From positions 1,612,001-1,676,000 of the forward strand of contig JAPEHQ010000013.1 of the NCBI GenBank assembly GCA_027405735.1: a stretch of DNA of 64,000 nt, read 5' to 3'. The notes beneath the pieces are model-generated. The model was not told the origin of the DNA. It saw nothing but the letters and a program-made list of their open reading frames with translations, and made no database searches. Shown here piece after piece: positions 31,436 through 44,072 of this stretch (its first letter is position 1; every line of letters begins with the position of its first letter). The translations under genes were made by a program, and so were the position numbers. Source of the DNA: Mucor racemosus. Taxonomy: Eukaryota; Mucoromycota; Mucoromycetes; Mucorales; Mucoraceae.

Positions 31436-32478
31436 ACATGGATAATCTGAAATGAAGGGAGGAAAAAGATTTCTTATATATATTTCGTCGTTAAAAGAAG
31501 GGGGCTTTCTTTTTGTGTATCATTTTAAATATATTCATATATAGTAACAGTAATAAAATTAATAGAAACAACAGTTTTAAGTGTCCTTTGATGATTAAAC
31601 TGATTTTATAGGGGTAAGCTTACAGTGCAAATCAACAAAAAAATGGCCATTTATGAACTTTTAAGGATTTTCTAAGGATAAAATGCTCAATTAAATAACA
31701 GTTGATGCAATGGTTTATCTAGTATAGCACCTTATCTAACTACTAGTAATTTTTATTTGGTTGTTTTATGTTTGAAACAAAATTTTGAGGCAAATAATTG
31801 CCACAGAGTAAATTGACTTGAAATCGGAAATTGTAACAATAATGTTCAATATTTTGCTTTAAAGAGTTTTTGCAGCCAAAATAGTTGTAGTATATCTATT
31901 TTTTATGTAATAATTGGTTTTCTGTTATATCTTCTATTGTGTAGCATTTTTTATTGCGTTACTTTACATTAAAATTTTAGTTTTACAAGCATTCAAGTAC
32001 CAAGGTATCAAGTAATTGCGGCGGGCATCTCAATAATTTTATTTATACTTCATGCTACAGTGATTTAAGCTACCAGAAGTTATTAAGATATCGATGTATG
32101 CTTAATTACTTGATATTATGATAAAATTTAGCAATTCTATTGGAGAATATAGCTCTAGATATCCAAAGTGTGCTTTTAAATGTAGCATTTTTAAATAATA
32201 TTAAAAAATAAATACATTACCAACTAAAGGATATTCTATTAAATGCCTTATTTCAGCATTGCCTAGTAACATTTTACATTTTAAGCCTTTGCTAGGCTTC
32301 CATGTTGGAGGCAGAGTGAGACCTATGGGATGTTGTTTTGAAGGAAAGAGTGAAATGGCCGAAAAAAGCTTGTCATCCTGATCGTCAGCGCCACTTATAT
32401 CGCCCTTAATTGTCCCCGGAAACCGCACTACATGCGAGTTTAAATAATCAATTTGTGTCTTTTCAACTATACTTCAGT
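31436..32478. other. Intergenic region, 1.0 kb
   Basis: 3' region of RPB11 and promoter region of the focadhesin-like gene. AT-rich, with no recognisable gene or repeat copy. Confidence 0.45.
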
Positions 32479-35400
32479 ATGGCTGACGAACTTATAGAAC
32501 ATCGGTTCGTACAGATATACCAAGCCAGTGAAAAGGCGTCTTTTAAACTCGAGGAATTCTGGAATTCACCAGCACAAACATCGACTATTGCAGTATCTCA
32601 TGGTTGCGAGAAAGTATACGCTCGAGTCACGCAAAACGGGGACCTCGACCTTCTTCCAACTATCCAAAGTTTGCAAAACTTGATATTAACAAACGATGAC
32701 TCAACAAAAAACACCGTATTCTTGCGCACAATTACACGATTATTGGTTTTCAACGAGAGTTTATCTGATAAAAAGAAGATATTATTTCATCACTGTAAAA
32801 CAGATTCTCAACAGGTTCACCCCTATGCAATGGTTATGCGAGAAAAGCCTGTCTTGTATCATGAACTACTGGAAGAAGTAGATTATTTGATTTCAAACGA
32901 GCTATCTGTTGCTATACCCATTTTAAATGGCTTTATATCAGCTATTTTTCTGACAGAAAATGGTTCTATTGACTCGAATGCTATTTTGATTCGCTTTACT
33001 AGTGCCATCATGACGATTGGAACTCACGACGACAACATATTGACAACTCTTTATGCATGCGTCTCTCAGATTTCGTTCAAGTATCCATTACAGAAAGAAG
33101 ATGGCATTTACTTCTCGTTGATAGATTTCTTAATGTGGATAACCATTATCAGCAAACCCTATCAAGAATTGAAAACAGATCGAAATGCCATTAGCACCAA
33201 CGATTACATTTATTCATTTGTTGATCGCCTATTAACTACTTCCTCCAAGGGATATTCAATCATTAGTTATCTCACTCGTTTGGAGCGTATGATAATTAGT
33301 GCAAATAACTCTTTTACAGATGTCGTATGGGTCAGTTTATGTTATGTTTTGCTTAGATCACAAACTATAGATGAACAACAAGCAATTATGCGATTAATGA
33401 AATCGATACACGATAGAACTAATGGTAGTATTTCTCGTATTGGGTATTTGCCATTTTATCAACTGCTATCAGAATTAAATGATAAAGATGCATCAAAAGA
33501 GCTTAAAGCTCTCAAGGATGATACCCTTCTCATGCTTTCAGAGCTTGATAGCAATAAAAACTCTTCGAGTCTCGATGAAAAATCAAAGCAGCATGTGAGT
33601 GGTTTGCTAATCAAATGTCTGTTTAGGTTTTTTAATGTATTTCCTATAGTTACAAGCTATTGCAAAGAATGGTCATATCTATGGTTTGCTTGGGCATATT
33701 CTCGTTTATCTCGATGGATTTTATAGCAACAGTATCCCTGTTTTTAACGATGGTTATAATGCTGGCCCTGATTGTACCTTAACATTAAATATGCTATTCA
33801 GTACACCCCATGTATATGATTCTGACTTGGATACCCAATGTATTGTCTATTCTCGCATTGCTGAAATATCCTCACAACTAGATACATCATGCAAATTTCC
33901 CATGTTGTTATTCCTTTTGCGTATGCTTCGTGCATCTTTTGATGAACCTCGTTTGGTAACTCATCTATTCAAAGATGTTATCCCCATTCTTGCAGACCCC
34001 AATGATCCTACAATTACAAGCAAAGTGCTTCAAGTTATCTTGTCATCTATCAGCAGTGGTGATACAATGGCTAGTCTGGGTGTGAAGGCTTTAGCACATA
34101 CTCATCAACGTCAACCTCGTGTATGGCAAGAACTAAAAAAGGTATTTGCTGAATGGGTTTTGCGTCGTAAATCAGGCACTATTCGCCGCAAAATTGATTT
34201 ATCAATCTCGGGCCCTATCAAATTAGAATTGGCTGTTTTGACAACTATGCGAGATGTCTGTAAGACTAAACCAAGAGAATGCGCACCAGATGTTTTACCT
34301 ATGGTTATGTCTTTATTACAAACTTGTCAAGATCTAAGTATGGCATCGCTATCAATTTTGATGTCTACAATCAATCATTGTATTAAGGCTAGTTTGATTG
34401 AGCCTCGTTCCATCTGGAATATCGCTGTGGTTTACCTCGCTCAATTTGCAATTGATCAAGGAACAGAAAAATCTGCTTTGCTTGTACAAGAATTATGCAT
34501 ATTCTACTCTATTGCAGGTTCCAAGGATGACAGTAAGTGATGATTTTGGGATATACATAGGAAATAGTTTAATTGATGCTCTTTTACAGCTTCTGAACCT
34601 TATCTACAATTTAAGGAAACCCTATTGACTGATTTTGTCCTGCCTTTGATTAATTCTGATGATAAAGGTGCTGCTAATCATGCTATGCTCGCCTTGTCTG
34701 ATTTTTCCGCACAAGATATTGCTAGTATCTTACCTGAAAAGGCTGTTGAATATGTACAAAATGCTACTCCAACCGATGATTGTCCTAATGAAAATCAACA
34801 TTTAGTACTTGCTACTCTCATGTCAAACGAATTAGATCATATGCGTCGTGGTCTGTTTAAGGAAGAAGCTAGTAAGAAGCAAGCATCTGCAGAAGCACCT
34901 ACTCTTAACAAAAGGCAGATTACAAATGATGCTGGACAGGTGGTTGGTGAACGAGAACTTGAAATACAAGCCATGCTTTCGCAAATTTGGGAAGATGCTC
35001 GTGTAGCACCTGGTCTTAGATCTGGTTATGCCATTGCTATGCTTCATACTCTTCGTAGTAAAGGTCCACCAGTGAAATCCACTCTTGAAGATATGAGTAA
35101 AACCAAATGGTATCGATTCATGATAACGTCTTTTACAGATGTGTCATTGACAGATCATTTACTACTTCGAGTTTCCAGTATCGGATCATGGAAATCATTC
35201 TTCCAAAATGCATTATCTGATTCCAAGATTGGGGTGGAGGATATGGTATCAATTCTTTCAAAGGATCTATTAGCAAGATTAGAACGAAGTACAGTGCCTG
35301 GCGTTACTTGTAATATAGCTATGGCTATCACTGGTCTTGTGCTTGTTGCACAATTTTATATACCTTCAGTTGCAGCTTCTTTTGCCAACGATATTATTGA

Positions 35401-38043
35401 AATCTTGATGAAAAACTACATTGTACTCTCTGGATCTCCCTTATCACACTCTGCTCATTTGATGAGTGAAGAAGTTCAATTCGCTGCACGATTTGCATTG
35501 GGTCATCTTGCTACTTGCATCATTAGTAATGAAAAGACTGCTCAAAACATTAACAAAGTACTGCTTGATTCAGCAACTAATACCAATAACAAGTATAGAA
35601 ATATAGACACTTCTGTGGATCTCGTTCAATTTGCAAATGGTTATGCTGCCGGATATTTTGTAGCAGCGCTTTCAGTTTACCCAACAAGGGCACAATATGT
35701 CGATAACTTGAGAGTTGCTGGTTTAGCTGCCTTGCAAAAGTACTACACATTGGAAGATGCATCAGATAGTAGAGTTATTGGTATCCTTATGGGCCTTTCT
35801 TCAAAACTGACACCGAAATCGATGTGTGATGAGGAAAGTGTTTGCGATGAATTGAATATTGCCAGTACCAAGCTGAGAAAGTATCTTGATGGCGGAAGCA
35901 TTAGTAAAGGCTTGTTGCTTGGTTCCACTTGGATTGTTGCTTTAGGTGCTCTTCAAGAATATGGTGTAGAATACGAGTTTTCCAACATTATTGAATCTGT
36001 AATGGCAGCCGCCTCTCGCGATGTAAGTTGATTATACATGTCAAATCAATGTATATTTAAAGCTAATTTCTCTTTTAAATAGCCTAATTTGGCACAACAT
36101 TTCTACCATTTTGTCGTTCCATATACTCAAATTCTCTATCATGGGTATATTCATGCTAATGCAAATGATCAAACAGCATTATCAAATTACACTCAAGCAT
36201 TTGAACCTTTGTTTGGAAGTATTCAGACAGACGATGCTTCTAGTAATTATCGCATTGCAAGCTTGTTTGGTATCGCAAGTCTACTTGGTGTTGACTATCT
36301 CAACAGAAGGACTTATAACATCTACACAGAAGCACATCGTTACCACACTTTATCTAGAAGAGCTGGTATAGACAAGCTGGCAGCTATTGCTAGTCTAACT
36401 GTTAAATCTGCTCCTACAGGCAATTTAAAGAGTGGTCGTATCGCTGCAGCTGCATGCGGAAAAGTTTTAGCCCTTGCCAATCTATTAGTGCAAAATCTTG
36501 AATTAGATCAATCCACTTCAGAGTCTTCTGCTGTTGATTCAATGGCAGCCCTTGCTTCTGCATCATCTGAACCTATCAACTACAACCGTCTCAACAGTAA
36601 CACTAGCTATCTCAGAGCCGTCTTTGATCAGCTTACACAAATTGCAAATCATGCAAATTCAAATGTGCACAACATCACAATTCTTTTGGAAAGTCTCATC
36701 AAAACACCAGGACCATTACCGCCAGTCAATTGGTTTGCATTGTTGCTGAATTTAAGCAAAGTATCTTTTGAATTACAACATTTATGTTTCATATTTGCAT
36801 CAACACATGCTGCTACTTCTTTCTCGTTATCAGAATATCTCGCAACCCAGATGATGGCCCTTTTGAAAGATAGTAATAGCACCAATTACGCCAAGTTTAG
36901 ATTTTTATTTATGAGAAACGATAGTTATGCTGAAAATCCATTTGGTACAGTGCTCGTGCTTGGTGGGTTACCACGAACAAGAGGAGAAACCAAGGAAGAG
37001 GAAAAGAAACGCCGTGGCATGAATGCTGTCACCAAAAAGATCAACATCTCAGAAAGTCGAATTCTGGAACTTGTTACGCGATTAACAGAATGCTTCGAAT
37101 CATTTGATGATGACATGCAGGTACAATAATCAAGTATACATGATAAATTATAAACTAAATCTAAATTTATTACATATAGTATAACGCATTGTTTACGTTG
37201 GCAGATCATTTACCTCTATCCTCTGAAGATCAGCAATTGGATGAAAGCAAATCAAAGCTGGTTTCTTCCATTCGTACGCTGATTTTTGAATCGGTAATTA
37301 GTCAAATCCTTAGCAACAAAACCACGCCAGAAAAGATCCTTCGCAAAGCAGTAGCATGTACTAATGTCGAAAGTATTGAGCAATTGCTACCAACTGGAAG
37401 ATTGGAAGATTGGAAAGACATTAACCCCAAGATCAACTACCTCATCTATCTTTGCGAGTCTTACAGTCTTTCAAAAAAGAAGCAAAACATCATCAAATAT
37501 ACCAGCACTGCCATTACATATTTAATTGGAAATGCTGCTGACGAGAAACTTTGGAGAGTTATTGCAGATATGATAACTGATGATTGTCAAACAGACAAGG
37601 ATGCTTTAGGTTGGATTATTCGAGTTTTAGATGCTTTTGTTGTTTACATTAGCACCTTCAATCGCGCAGATCAGTTTGAGGAAGATTTGCTGTTACAAGC
37701 TATTAATACTGGTCTACATACAATTTTGGTTGAGTTACGCTCGAGTCCAGAAAGTTCGTTGAATTCTCAACTTCAGATTGTGGATACAACCTACTTGTTG
37801 AACTATTTCATTGATATCGGAAGTGATTATGTTATTGAACAGCAACAGGTACGTGCTTCAGTAAAAAGGAATACGCATTCATCATCCTAATTTTACATCT
37901 TTTTTATTTATATATATATATAGATCACTAAGCGTATTTTTAAAATATTGTTGATGATTAGTCAATTACAAGGTACAGAGTCTGTGGATATCTTTAGAAA
38001 GGTTGTACTAGGCATGCCTTTGTTATATCTTCCTACAGCCTGA
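32479..38043 (+). CDS. Focadhesin-like protein (FOCAD/RST1 family)
   Basis: A very long alpha-helical, ARM/HEAT-like protein. Six exons (32479-33594, 33650-34532, 34590-36022, 36083-37120, 37180-37848, 37924-38043) join in phase through GT..AG introns of 55-75 nt to give 1752 residues. Human focadhesin is about 1800 and plant RST1 is similar. Helical repeats run throughout and no enzymatic motif is visible. A block around VAPGLRSGYAIAMLHTLRSKGPP, the size and the overall helical character suggest the focadhesin (DUF3730) family. In animals and plants these proteins support the SKI/cytoplasmic exosome pathway of RNA decay; that role here is inference. The family call is from my recollection of the pattern, so another large HEAT-repeat family remains possible. 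An in-frame TTG upstream (32410) is ignored in favour of the ATG at 32479. Confidence 0.65.
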
Positions 38044-40176
38044 AGCAAATGATGAAATTTTGGAGGATATTATCAGTTCAAAGATATAAACGTTTTATCA
38101 ATTTTTTTAAGCTTTTATGCTCGTTAATAAAAATATAAATACTTGAATCGAACCTTTAAGTGTAGCCTTGAACAATTGCAATGCTTAACTTACCTGTCAA
38201 GCACTCAAAATTATGCTTTAAAGTTGGTATTTGTGTCGAAAATAGGGGCCAAATTTATCATCTATTACTATCACCACCAGCCAGCACCGTTTTAAAACTC
38301 AGGGCACTGAAAGGCATTTGAGATATTTTGGCGATTTTTTGGACAAAAAGTGCAACTTTCAAAAGCAATAGCTAATCGAATTTAAATGATAAATATTTGC
38401 CGTTTTGATGATCAATTACTTTGCTTCTTGCCATTTTAATGGTGGTAAATATGTATTTTTAGCTTGCTTAGATAACGCTCGCTCCGATTTTGAAAAATAT
38501 TTTTCCGAAAAAAAGTTAAAATGTAGTTGTCCAACATCTGATGACGATTTGAAAACTACCAAAACTTCACGTAACCTATACAAATATAGTATCAAAGATG
38601 CATTAGAAGTTAATGAGTTGTCTGGTACCATTTTTATATTATTTAAAAGCTGTATAGTATGTTTTTTCTGGATTCTCCTTGGTTTTTCCTTTGCTTTCAC
38701 GCTTGCTGCGCAATTTTAAATCTGCCCTTTTTTTTTCACTGCCCAGATGCAGAACTGCTCCTTGATAATGGGTGATTTTAGTCTGTGCAGTGACAAAGTA
38801 TAATGATATAATCATGATCACGCCTTCTTAATATACTGCAAAAATGTACTGATAAAATAAGCTACGAATGACCCAAAAAGATTAAGAAAATATTAATTGA
38901 ACATCAAATGCTTATCAAGTCTTTTTTTTTTTTGGGTGCTTTTTCATCTTTCTTTTGCATTATGCTTTGACTAAGCACAAATAGATACAATTTGAAGGCT
39001 GTGTTCACTTGCGTGCTCATATTACAGCTCATCAGACATAGCGTTTCACTTCATGATAGTGCCCTGTTCAATTTCCTTGTAATAAATAACATATAAAAAT
39101 AAGTCCAGTAGCCCTTTTTAATATCATATCACAATTTTGACTCTCTGTGTTACCTGAAGACTTCAATACAATCAGTATCTTTTGTTGAAATTAGCTTTAC
39201 ATCTCTCGATTGATCAACTTTTGGTGCTATTTCTATGATCTGCACCAAGCTACAAGCCAAAAAATTAAACGCCCGCTTAGAAGTTTTTTTTTATCGTTTC
39301 ATGAAATTTGACAAAATTTTGGAATCGATAACACTTTTCCGCAAATTACTCCCGATATTGCATACAGATTACGTAAAGCTCATTAATTGTTTTTTGTATA
39401 GCTTTTAATTCTCTATCGAATGGTGCTCCCTATGGAAAAAGTTCGCACAGAAAATCACTCGTAAAACGCGATAATACAAATAGTGGTTTTTGCTCGAAAA
39501 ATCAATTTTTTGAATAATCATTAGCAAAATAAATGATTTTACATAAAATATTGAAGAATTTCGAACATTTTTGACTTAGGAATATCCTATTCAAAAATGC
39601 CGTTTTTGAGGTTAAAATTTGAAATTAGCGATTTTAAGCGATTTGGACGTGTATCTGTAAGGGTTTCGAGGTCGATTTTCGGTAGATTTTTCATGAGCAA
39701 AAAAATGTGAGATAAAAATATGGCAAGTAAGTACACGATTTCGGAAATAGTTATGGCGAAGTTAGAGCTTCTGAAAATGAATAAAAGTGCTTGAAAATAT
39801 TCTTTAAATATGCAATTTTTATTAGTAAATTTAGCGGTGGAACAGGTGATAAGCGCTCGTTTTACCTCGATATCTATTGTATATGGCTCTTTTCTGTTTA
39901 TATCAACACGCCTGGTTCAGGGCTATCCAGTGATGTTATTTTCACGTTTCTATCATTGGATTTAAAGCAGTTATCACCATAGATTGTATGATCATTTTAT
40001 GAAAAACTAAGACTTTAAAACCAATTGATTGATACTATTCCCAATTTTTGACACATTTGTGTCAAATAAAAAAGTACCGACATAAGCAGCAACTATAAAA
40101 AGCTTGATTCCATGTATTGGACGTACTGCTGATATTCTTTAATCATCCCCAAAAAATCCTTTAAAAACTATTGATT
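38044..40176. other. Intergenic region, 2.1 kb
   Basis: Lies between two convergent genes, so no promoter is required. 38405-38719 is open on both strands but has no coding signature. 39250-39980 is A/T-rich with many short AAAATCGATT-like words and looks like old non-coding repeat debris, though I found no second copy in the window. Confidence 0.45.
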
Positions 40177-41529
40177 TTATTCTACATGCTCATAATTTTG
40201 AACGGGAATATTTAAAAGTTCATACATGTTTGCCATTTTTGATTCAGTCCATCCATGCTCTCTTACCAGATGAATGACCTTTCCGCTAGCAAAGCCTTGA
40301 GGGCTCAATCGACCTGTTCTTCCTGCCATATGTACATACGAAGTGACAGAAGCTGGTTTTCCAAGAATAAACACATGTGACACACCAGGAATATCGACTC
40401 CTCTTGCAGTAAACTCTGTAGCGACCCACAAATCCGGCTTTTTCTCGTTGGTGTAATAATCCTTGATATCTTCTGCAACAACGCCTTGCTCTTGTAACTT
40501 TTGTTTAATAGAAGCCACACTGATTGTAGGACCCACAAACAAAATGCCGTTTTTTACAGGTTCAAGTTCTTGTAAAATTGCTAAACTTTCCATCATACGA
40601 TCATCCAAATCATCAAACTCTGCCTTTTTGTTTTCTCGTGTTAAATAAGCTTCTGCTTCGTTTTCCTCTTTGGCATGTTTTGGTGTAAGATTACGAATAG
40701 TATCATTTGAAATGACCAGACAATGATGTTTTACTGTATTATCATCGCTTAGTTGTGAGCCATGCACTAAATCAACAAATAAAGGGTCTTTTAACCATCC
40801 TTTTTGGTTTGTTAAAAAGTAACGAAGAGGCCTATTTAATGTGGCTGAGGAAATCATGGTTTGATGTTGACCCATGAGTTGATCCAACAAGCGTTCAGCA
40901 GGTTTGGGATGAGTAGTGCGTTTGTGCTGTTGACGAGCAGTGGCATATCTTTTTGGGAGCGAGAGTGCTTGATCAGCCTCGTCTAAAACAAGTCGTTCCA
41001 AAGCATGCATGGGTAATTTACCTTGTAAAAGTAAATCTAATATGCGACCAGGTGTACCAACTACAGTGTGAGGAATAATACCTTTATTGCAATCTACCTC
41101 TGCATTGGCAAATATTTTAAAATTGCTGCCTTCGCTCAATTGTTCAATCCAATTGCCAATTTGGTACGCTAATTCTTGATTTGGCACAATATATAATGAA
41201 TGCACACTTTTATGTTGACGTACTTGATTGGGGATTAATGAAGCTAATGTGAGTGCTGTTCCAAAGGTTTTTCCTGTTCCTGTTCTATCCCGTAGCAATA
41301 AATCTTGTTGACCAGCAACTAGTGTAGGAATAAATTTTTGTTGAGCAAGGGTAGGCTGTGTTACATTAAAGTTTGATTTTAATTTTTGACATGTCGAAGG
41401 AGATATTCCTAAAGACTTTACACACAAAATACATTAGCGTATAAGCCAAGCCATTACATTTATTATACTCACTTCAAAGGTAGAATAACATCTTTTGGCT
41501 ATCAAATTAAGTTTATGCCGAGCCAACAT
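40177..41529 (-). CDS. Mitochondrial DEAD-box RNA helicase
   Basis: ATP-dependent RNA helicase with a likely mitochondrial targeting sequence. Two exons (41473-41529 and 40177-41415, intron 57 nt) give 431 residues. Exon 1 encodes MLARHKLNLIAKRCYSTFE, an arginine/lysine-rich amphipathic start with a typical RCYS pre-cleavage end. Across the splice it yields the Q-motif context TFESLGIS. Motifs follow in order: I DRTGTGKT (62-69), GTPGR, II DEAD (164-167), III SAT (209-211), ARGVDIPG and HMAGRTGR (381-388). Motif I has Asp-Arg where Ala-Gln or Ala-Glu is usual. The architecture resembles yeast Mrh4, which is needed for mitochondrial large-subunit assembly; that specific orthology is uncertain. 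The gene is convergent with the focadhesin-like gene. Confidence 0.9.
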
Positions 41530-42389
41530 TTTTTTTTTTTTTTTTTTTGGAATCAGAAAAGAGAAAAGGGTAGTTTTTTTTTTTTTTTTTTTTTTATAAA
41601 AATGTTTTATTAAATGATAAAGAAAAAAATATTGGAATAATCAGAGTAGCCAAAAGAATGGAATCAATCTGTTTAAAATAAAAAAAAAAGGTTAGAAATC
41701 ATATAAAAAATCCTTTAATAGAAAGGGAAATGTAATAAATCTCGATTTTTTTTAATAATTTTTTTCTTTAATCAGCTAAAGGCAATAGTTTGTCTTCATT
41801 AAATATGCAGAACAGGTCTGTTGTGTTCATCCTTTAAAGAAATAAAAACGAAAAACCCGATTTATACACTCCCTTCAATTGCTTGAATAATACTTGCCTT
41901 ATGGTTTCAATGATGTCTAAAAAGAGAAAAGCAACTGTAAACTATGAAAACTTTTCTTGATTTATAGTTTTGGGCCGAAATTTCGGACAAGGTCTAAAAT
42001 GAAGTGCAAAAATTTTTCGCTTTTAAACAGTCCATATCAATCCATTGATTGGGGAAAGCTTTACTATCGGCGACTAACTCCATTCATCTACTGAGAAAAT
42101 TTTCTCGATTATCATTTCAAAAAAGGACATTGCTTATCAGTTGGAAACATGACAAATATAAAAAATGTATTTTTTTTTTTTAAGAATGTGTAAAGTTTAT
42201 TGTAGAAAAAAAAAGATAATAATATGAGTAAAGAGATAAAAAAAAAAAAAATTGAGTATAATGTTCTGTTGATTGATCTGATTAATAAAAGGAAAAAAGT
42301 ATATATATATAATGAATATAAAGAAAAATAAATGATGATGAAAATGATGTAAAAAAAATTAAGTCTAGATTTATCATAAATAAAAGAAT
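41530..42389. other. Intergenic region with two long T tracts
   Basis: Contains T runs of roughly 18-20 bases at about 41531-41548 and 41576-41595, and many shorter A runs up to 42250. It holds the helicase promoter and the bZIP 3' region. No gene seen. Confidence 0.5.
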
Positions 42390-43217
42390 TTAGGGACGAG
42401 AAGAGAGAGCTTTATGAGCTTCAGCTAATTGTCCTTCTAAAACCTTGATACGATCTTCATAAGAAGATTCCTTTGCCTTCAAGTTTGTCTTTTCAGAATC
42501 CAACACAGCAACACGCATCAATAAGCCAGCATTAATCTTTTCGAGTTCAGAGACACGGGTTTCAAGAGTTTCCATCTTTTGAACCTTACGAAGACGAGAA
42601 CGACGAGCAGCATCAGTGTTCTTTTGACGTTTCACAGCAGCATCATCAGTAGAATCAAGCTCAGCGGCATCATCAGATCTCTTACGAGTACGAGAAAGAG
42701 AAGGAGAAGCGGAAAAGGTGGGAGTTGATGCACTAATAACAGCAGGAGACATCTCTGTAACAGTAGCAGCAGTGACGACCGGTGTAGGAGCAGCAACAGC
42801 AGCTAATGCAGCTAAAGCAGCAGGCAATGAATCACCAATGTCAGCAAACAAGTTAGTCATTTGAACACTAGGGCTGGCTGGAACTGCAGTAGTAACAGGA
42901 GTAGCAACGGCTGAGGTAGAAGGCATAGAAAAGAATTGAGGAGCAGGAGAGTTCAAGATGGCAGAAACATCAAGGTCAACAACGTTGTTTTCACCCAAAG
43001 GAGATTTTGATATTTTGTCCTTTGATTGAAAGGGAGGAGACATGAGGAATTGATCAAGAGGTGTGGCAATCTCAGGAGAAGAGTTGACACTACACTCTGA
43101 AAGAAAATCTTGCTTGAGCCATTCGTCAAACATAGATGAGGATTCTTGAGCGGGAGTAGTAGTACCCATTACTGGAGTAAGGGACTGATAAAGTTGAGTA
43201 AAAACGTCTTGGGTCAT
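42390..43217 (-). CDS. Gcn4/CPC1-like bZIP transcription factor
   Basis: A 275-residue single-exon bZIP activator. The C-terminal basic region (196-214, KRQKNTDAARRSRLRK) carries the NxxAAxxSR DNA-contact signature of the Gcn4/AP-1 type, followed by a leucine zipper (about 217-275, METLETRVSELEKIN...). The N-terminal half holds acidic-hydrophobic patches such as FDEWLKQDFL and Ala/Thr/Pro-rich stretches, as expected of an activation region. Fungal Gcn4/CPC1 proteins activate amino-acid biosynthetic genes through TGACTCA sites. The gene's own leader has upstream ORFs and a TGACTCA site lies upstream, matching the translational and autoregulatory control known for this family. It is divergent from the alkaline ceramidase gene. 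A different bZIP of the same subgroup cannot be excluded. Confidence 0.85.
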   Translation of the reverse strand: MTQDVFTQLYQSLTPVMGTTTPAQESSSMFDEWLKQDFLSECSVNSSPEIATPLDQFLMSPPFQSKDKISKSPLGENNVVDLDVSAILNSPAPQFFSMPSTSAVATPVTTAVPASPSVQMTNLFADIGDSLPAALAALAAVAAPTPVVTAATVTEMSPAVISASTPTFSASPSLSRTRKRSDDAAELDSTDDAAVKRQKNTDAARRSRLRKVQKMETLETRVSELEKINAGLLMRVAVLDSEKTNLKAKESSYEDRIKVLEGQLAEAHKALSSRP

Positions 43218-43270
43218 CTTTTTTTTTTTAATAGATTGATTGATGATTGAGATTTTAGATTTGATTTGAT

Positions 43271-43369
43271 TTAATAGATTGATAAGTTCAGCAGGGTAAT
43301 AGTGATACTGGTTTTCGAGACTTGCACGTCTTTTTTGTAGTTAATGAGCACTTTTGAGAGTGTAAACAT
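43271..43369 (-). promoter_or_regulatory. Upstream ORF (32 codons) in the bZIP leader
   Basis: ATG at 43369 and TAA at 43271, ending 53 nt before the bZIP start. It would have to be bypassed for bZIP translation, as in GCN4/CPC1/ATF4 control. It overlaps the 34-codon uORF in another frame. Confidence 0.5.
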
Positions 43370-43392
43370 AATTGCGAAATGTTGTAAACCAT
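43288..43392 (-). promoter_or_regulatory. Upstream ORF (34 codons) in the bZIP leader
   Basis: ATG at 43392 and TGA at 43288, 70 nt before the bZIP start, in a different frame from the neighbouring uORF. Confidence 0.45.
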
Positions 43393-43482
43393 AATGGTAA
43401 ACGTTTAGTTATAAAAATCGATTAATAAAGTATTTGGTGTCTGGTTCTATGTATTCGTCTCCGGAAGGAACGAGCGGTTAAT

Positions 43483-43500
43483 TTAAGCAGTGGAGGCCAT
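43483..43500 (-). promoter_or_regulatory. Minimal upstream ORF (5 codons) in the bZIP leader
   Basis: ATG GCC TCC ACT GCT TAA. It is the first ATG after the presumed TATA box, so it is a candidate for the permissive first uORF that allows reinitiation. Confidence 0.5.
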
Positions 43501-43590
43501 CGTATATAACGGAATAAGTGTATAGATGTAGATATAAATGGGGTTTGCAAAGGTTTAAGAAAGTGAGGTAAAGAGGAAGTTTAAAGTTTT

Positions 43591-43601
43591 CTTTTTATAT
43601 A
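43591..43601 (-). promoter_or_regulatory. TATA box of the bZIP gene
   Basis: TATATAAAAAG on the minus strand, about 375 nt before the start codon. It predicts a leader of roughly 340 nt that includes all three uORFs. Confidence 0.5.
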
Positions 43602-43790
43602 AGAAAACTATGGATGCAGGATATTGGGATTACTAAACTAGGATTTAGTACGCCCAAAGATTTGAATTATTATTAGAGAAATAGACAAGGAAGAAAAAGA
43701 GAATCAGAAAAAAGGTTTTCAAAAATGAGATTTGCTTTTATACCCTTGTAGGCGTATTTCTATGATTGGTTGTCGTTGTTGATAACGAAA

Positions 43791-43797
43791 TGACTCA
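43791..43797. promoter_or_regulatory. TGACTCA Gcn4/AP-1 site
   Basis: A perfect 7-bp consensus for Gcn4-type bZIP dimers, about 190 bp upstream of the bZIP TATA box and in the region shared with the divergent ceramidase gene. It is consistent with autoregulation. Confidence 0.45.
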
Positions 43798-44029
43798 TTT
43801 CAAGGCTTTCCTGTTATAGAATGTACCTTTTTTTTTTTCACATCAAACAGTGGCTTATGGCAAGGACCCAGATTGGTCTTTGGATTGTAATAATCAATCA
43901 AAACGTTTATCCTATTCTACTCGAAAAAAGAGAGCCCATCATTTGAAATAACGATTATTTTCTGCGCGTATTTTTTCTTGAAAGTTTTATATAATGCCCA
44001 TACTTCTTCTTTAAGGAAATTGCTGTTCT

Positions 44030-44060
44030 CTCTCTCTCTCTCTCTCTTTCTCTTTCTCTC
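44030..44060 (+). repeat. CT-rich pyrimidine tract before the ceramidase start
   Basis: A (CT)n microsatellite of about 17 nt followed by CTTT units, just upstream of the ATG at 44073. Such tracts are common in fungal promoters and leaders. Confidence 0.7.
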
Positions 44061-44072
44061 ATTTATTTTACA

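Noticed and set aside
38405..38719. A 104-codon frame (plus) with a hydrophobic end, open on both strands
   Set aside because: No recognisable domain, no splice or promoter context, and the opposite strand is equally open. Probably chance in AT-rich DNA.
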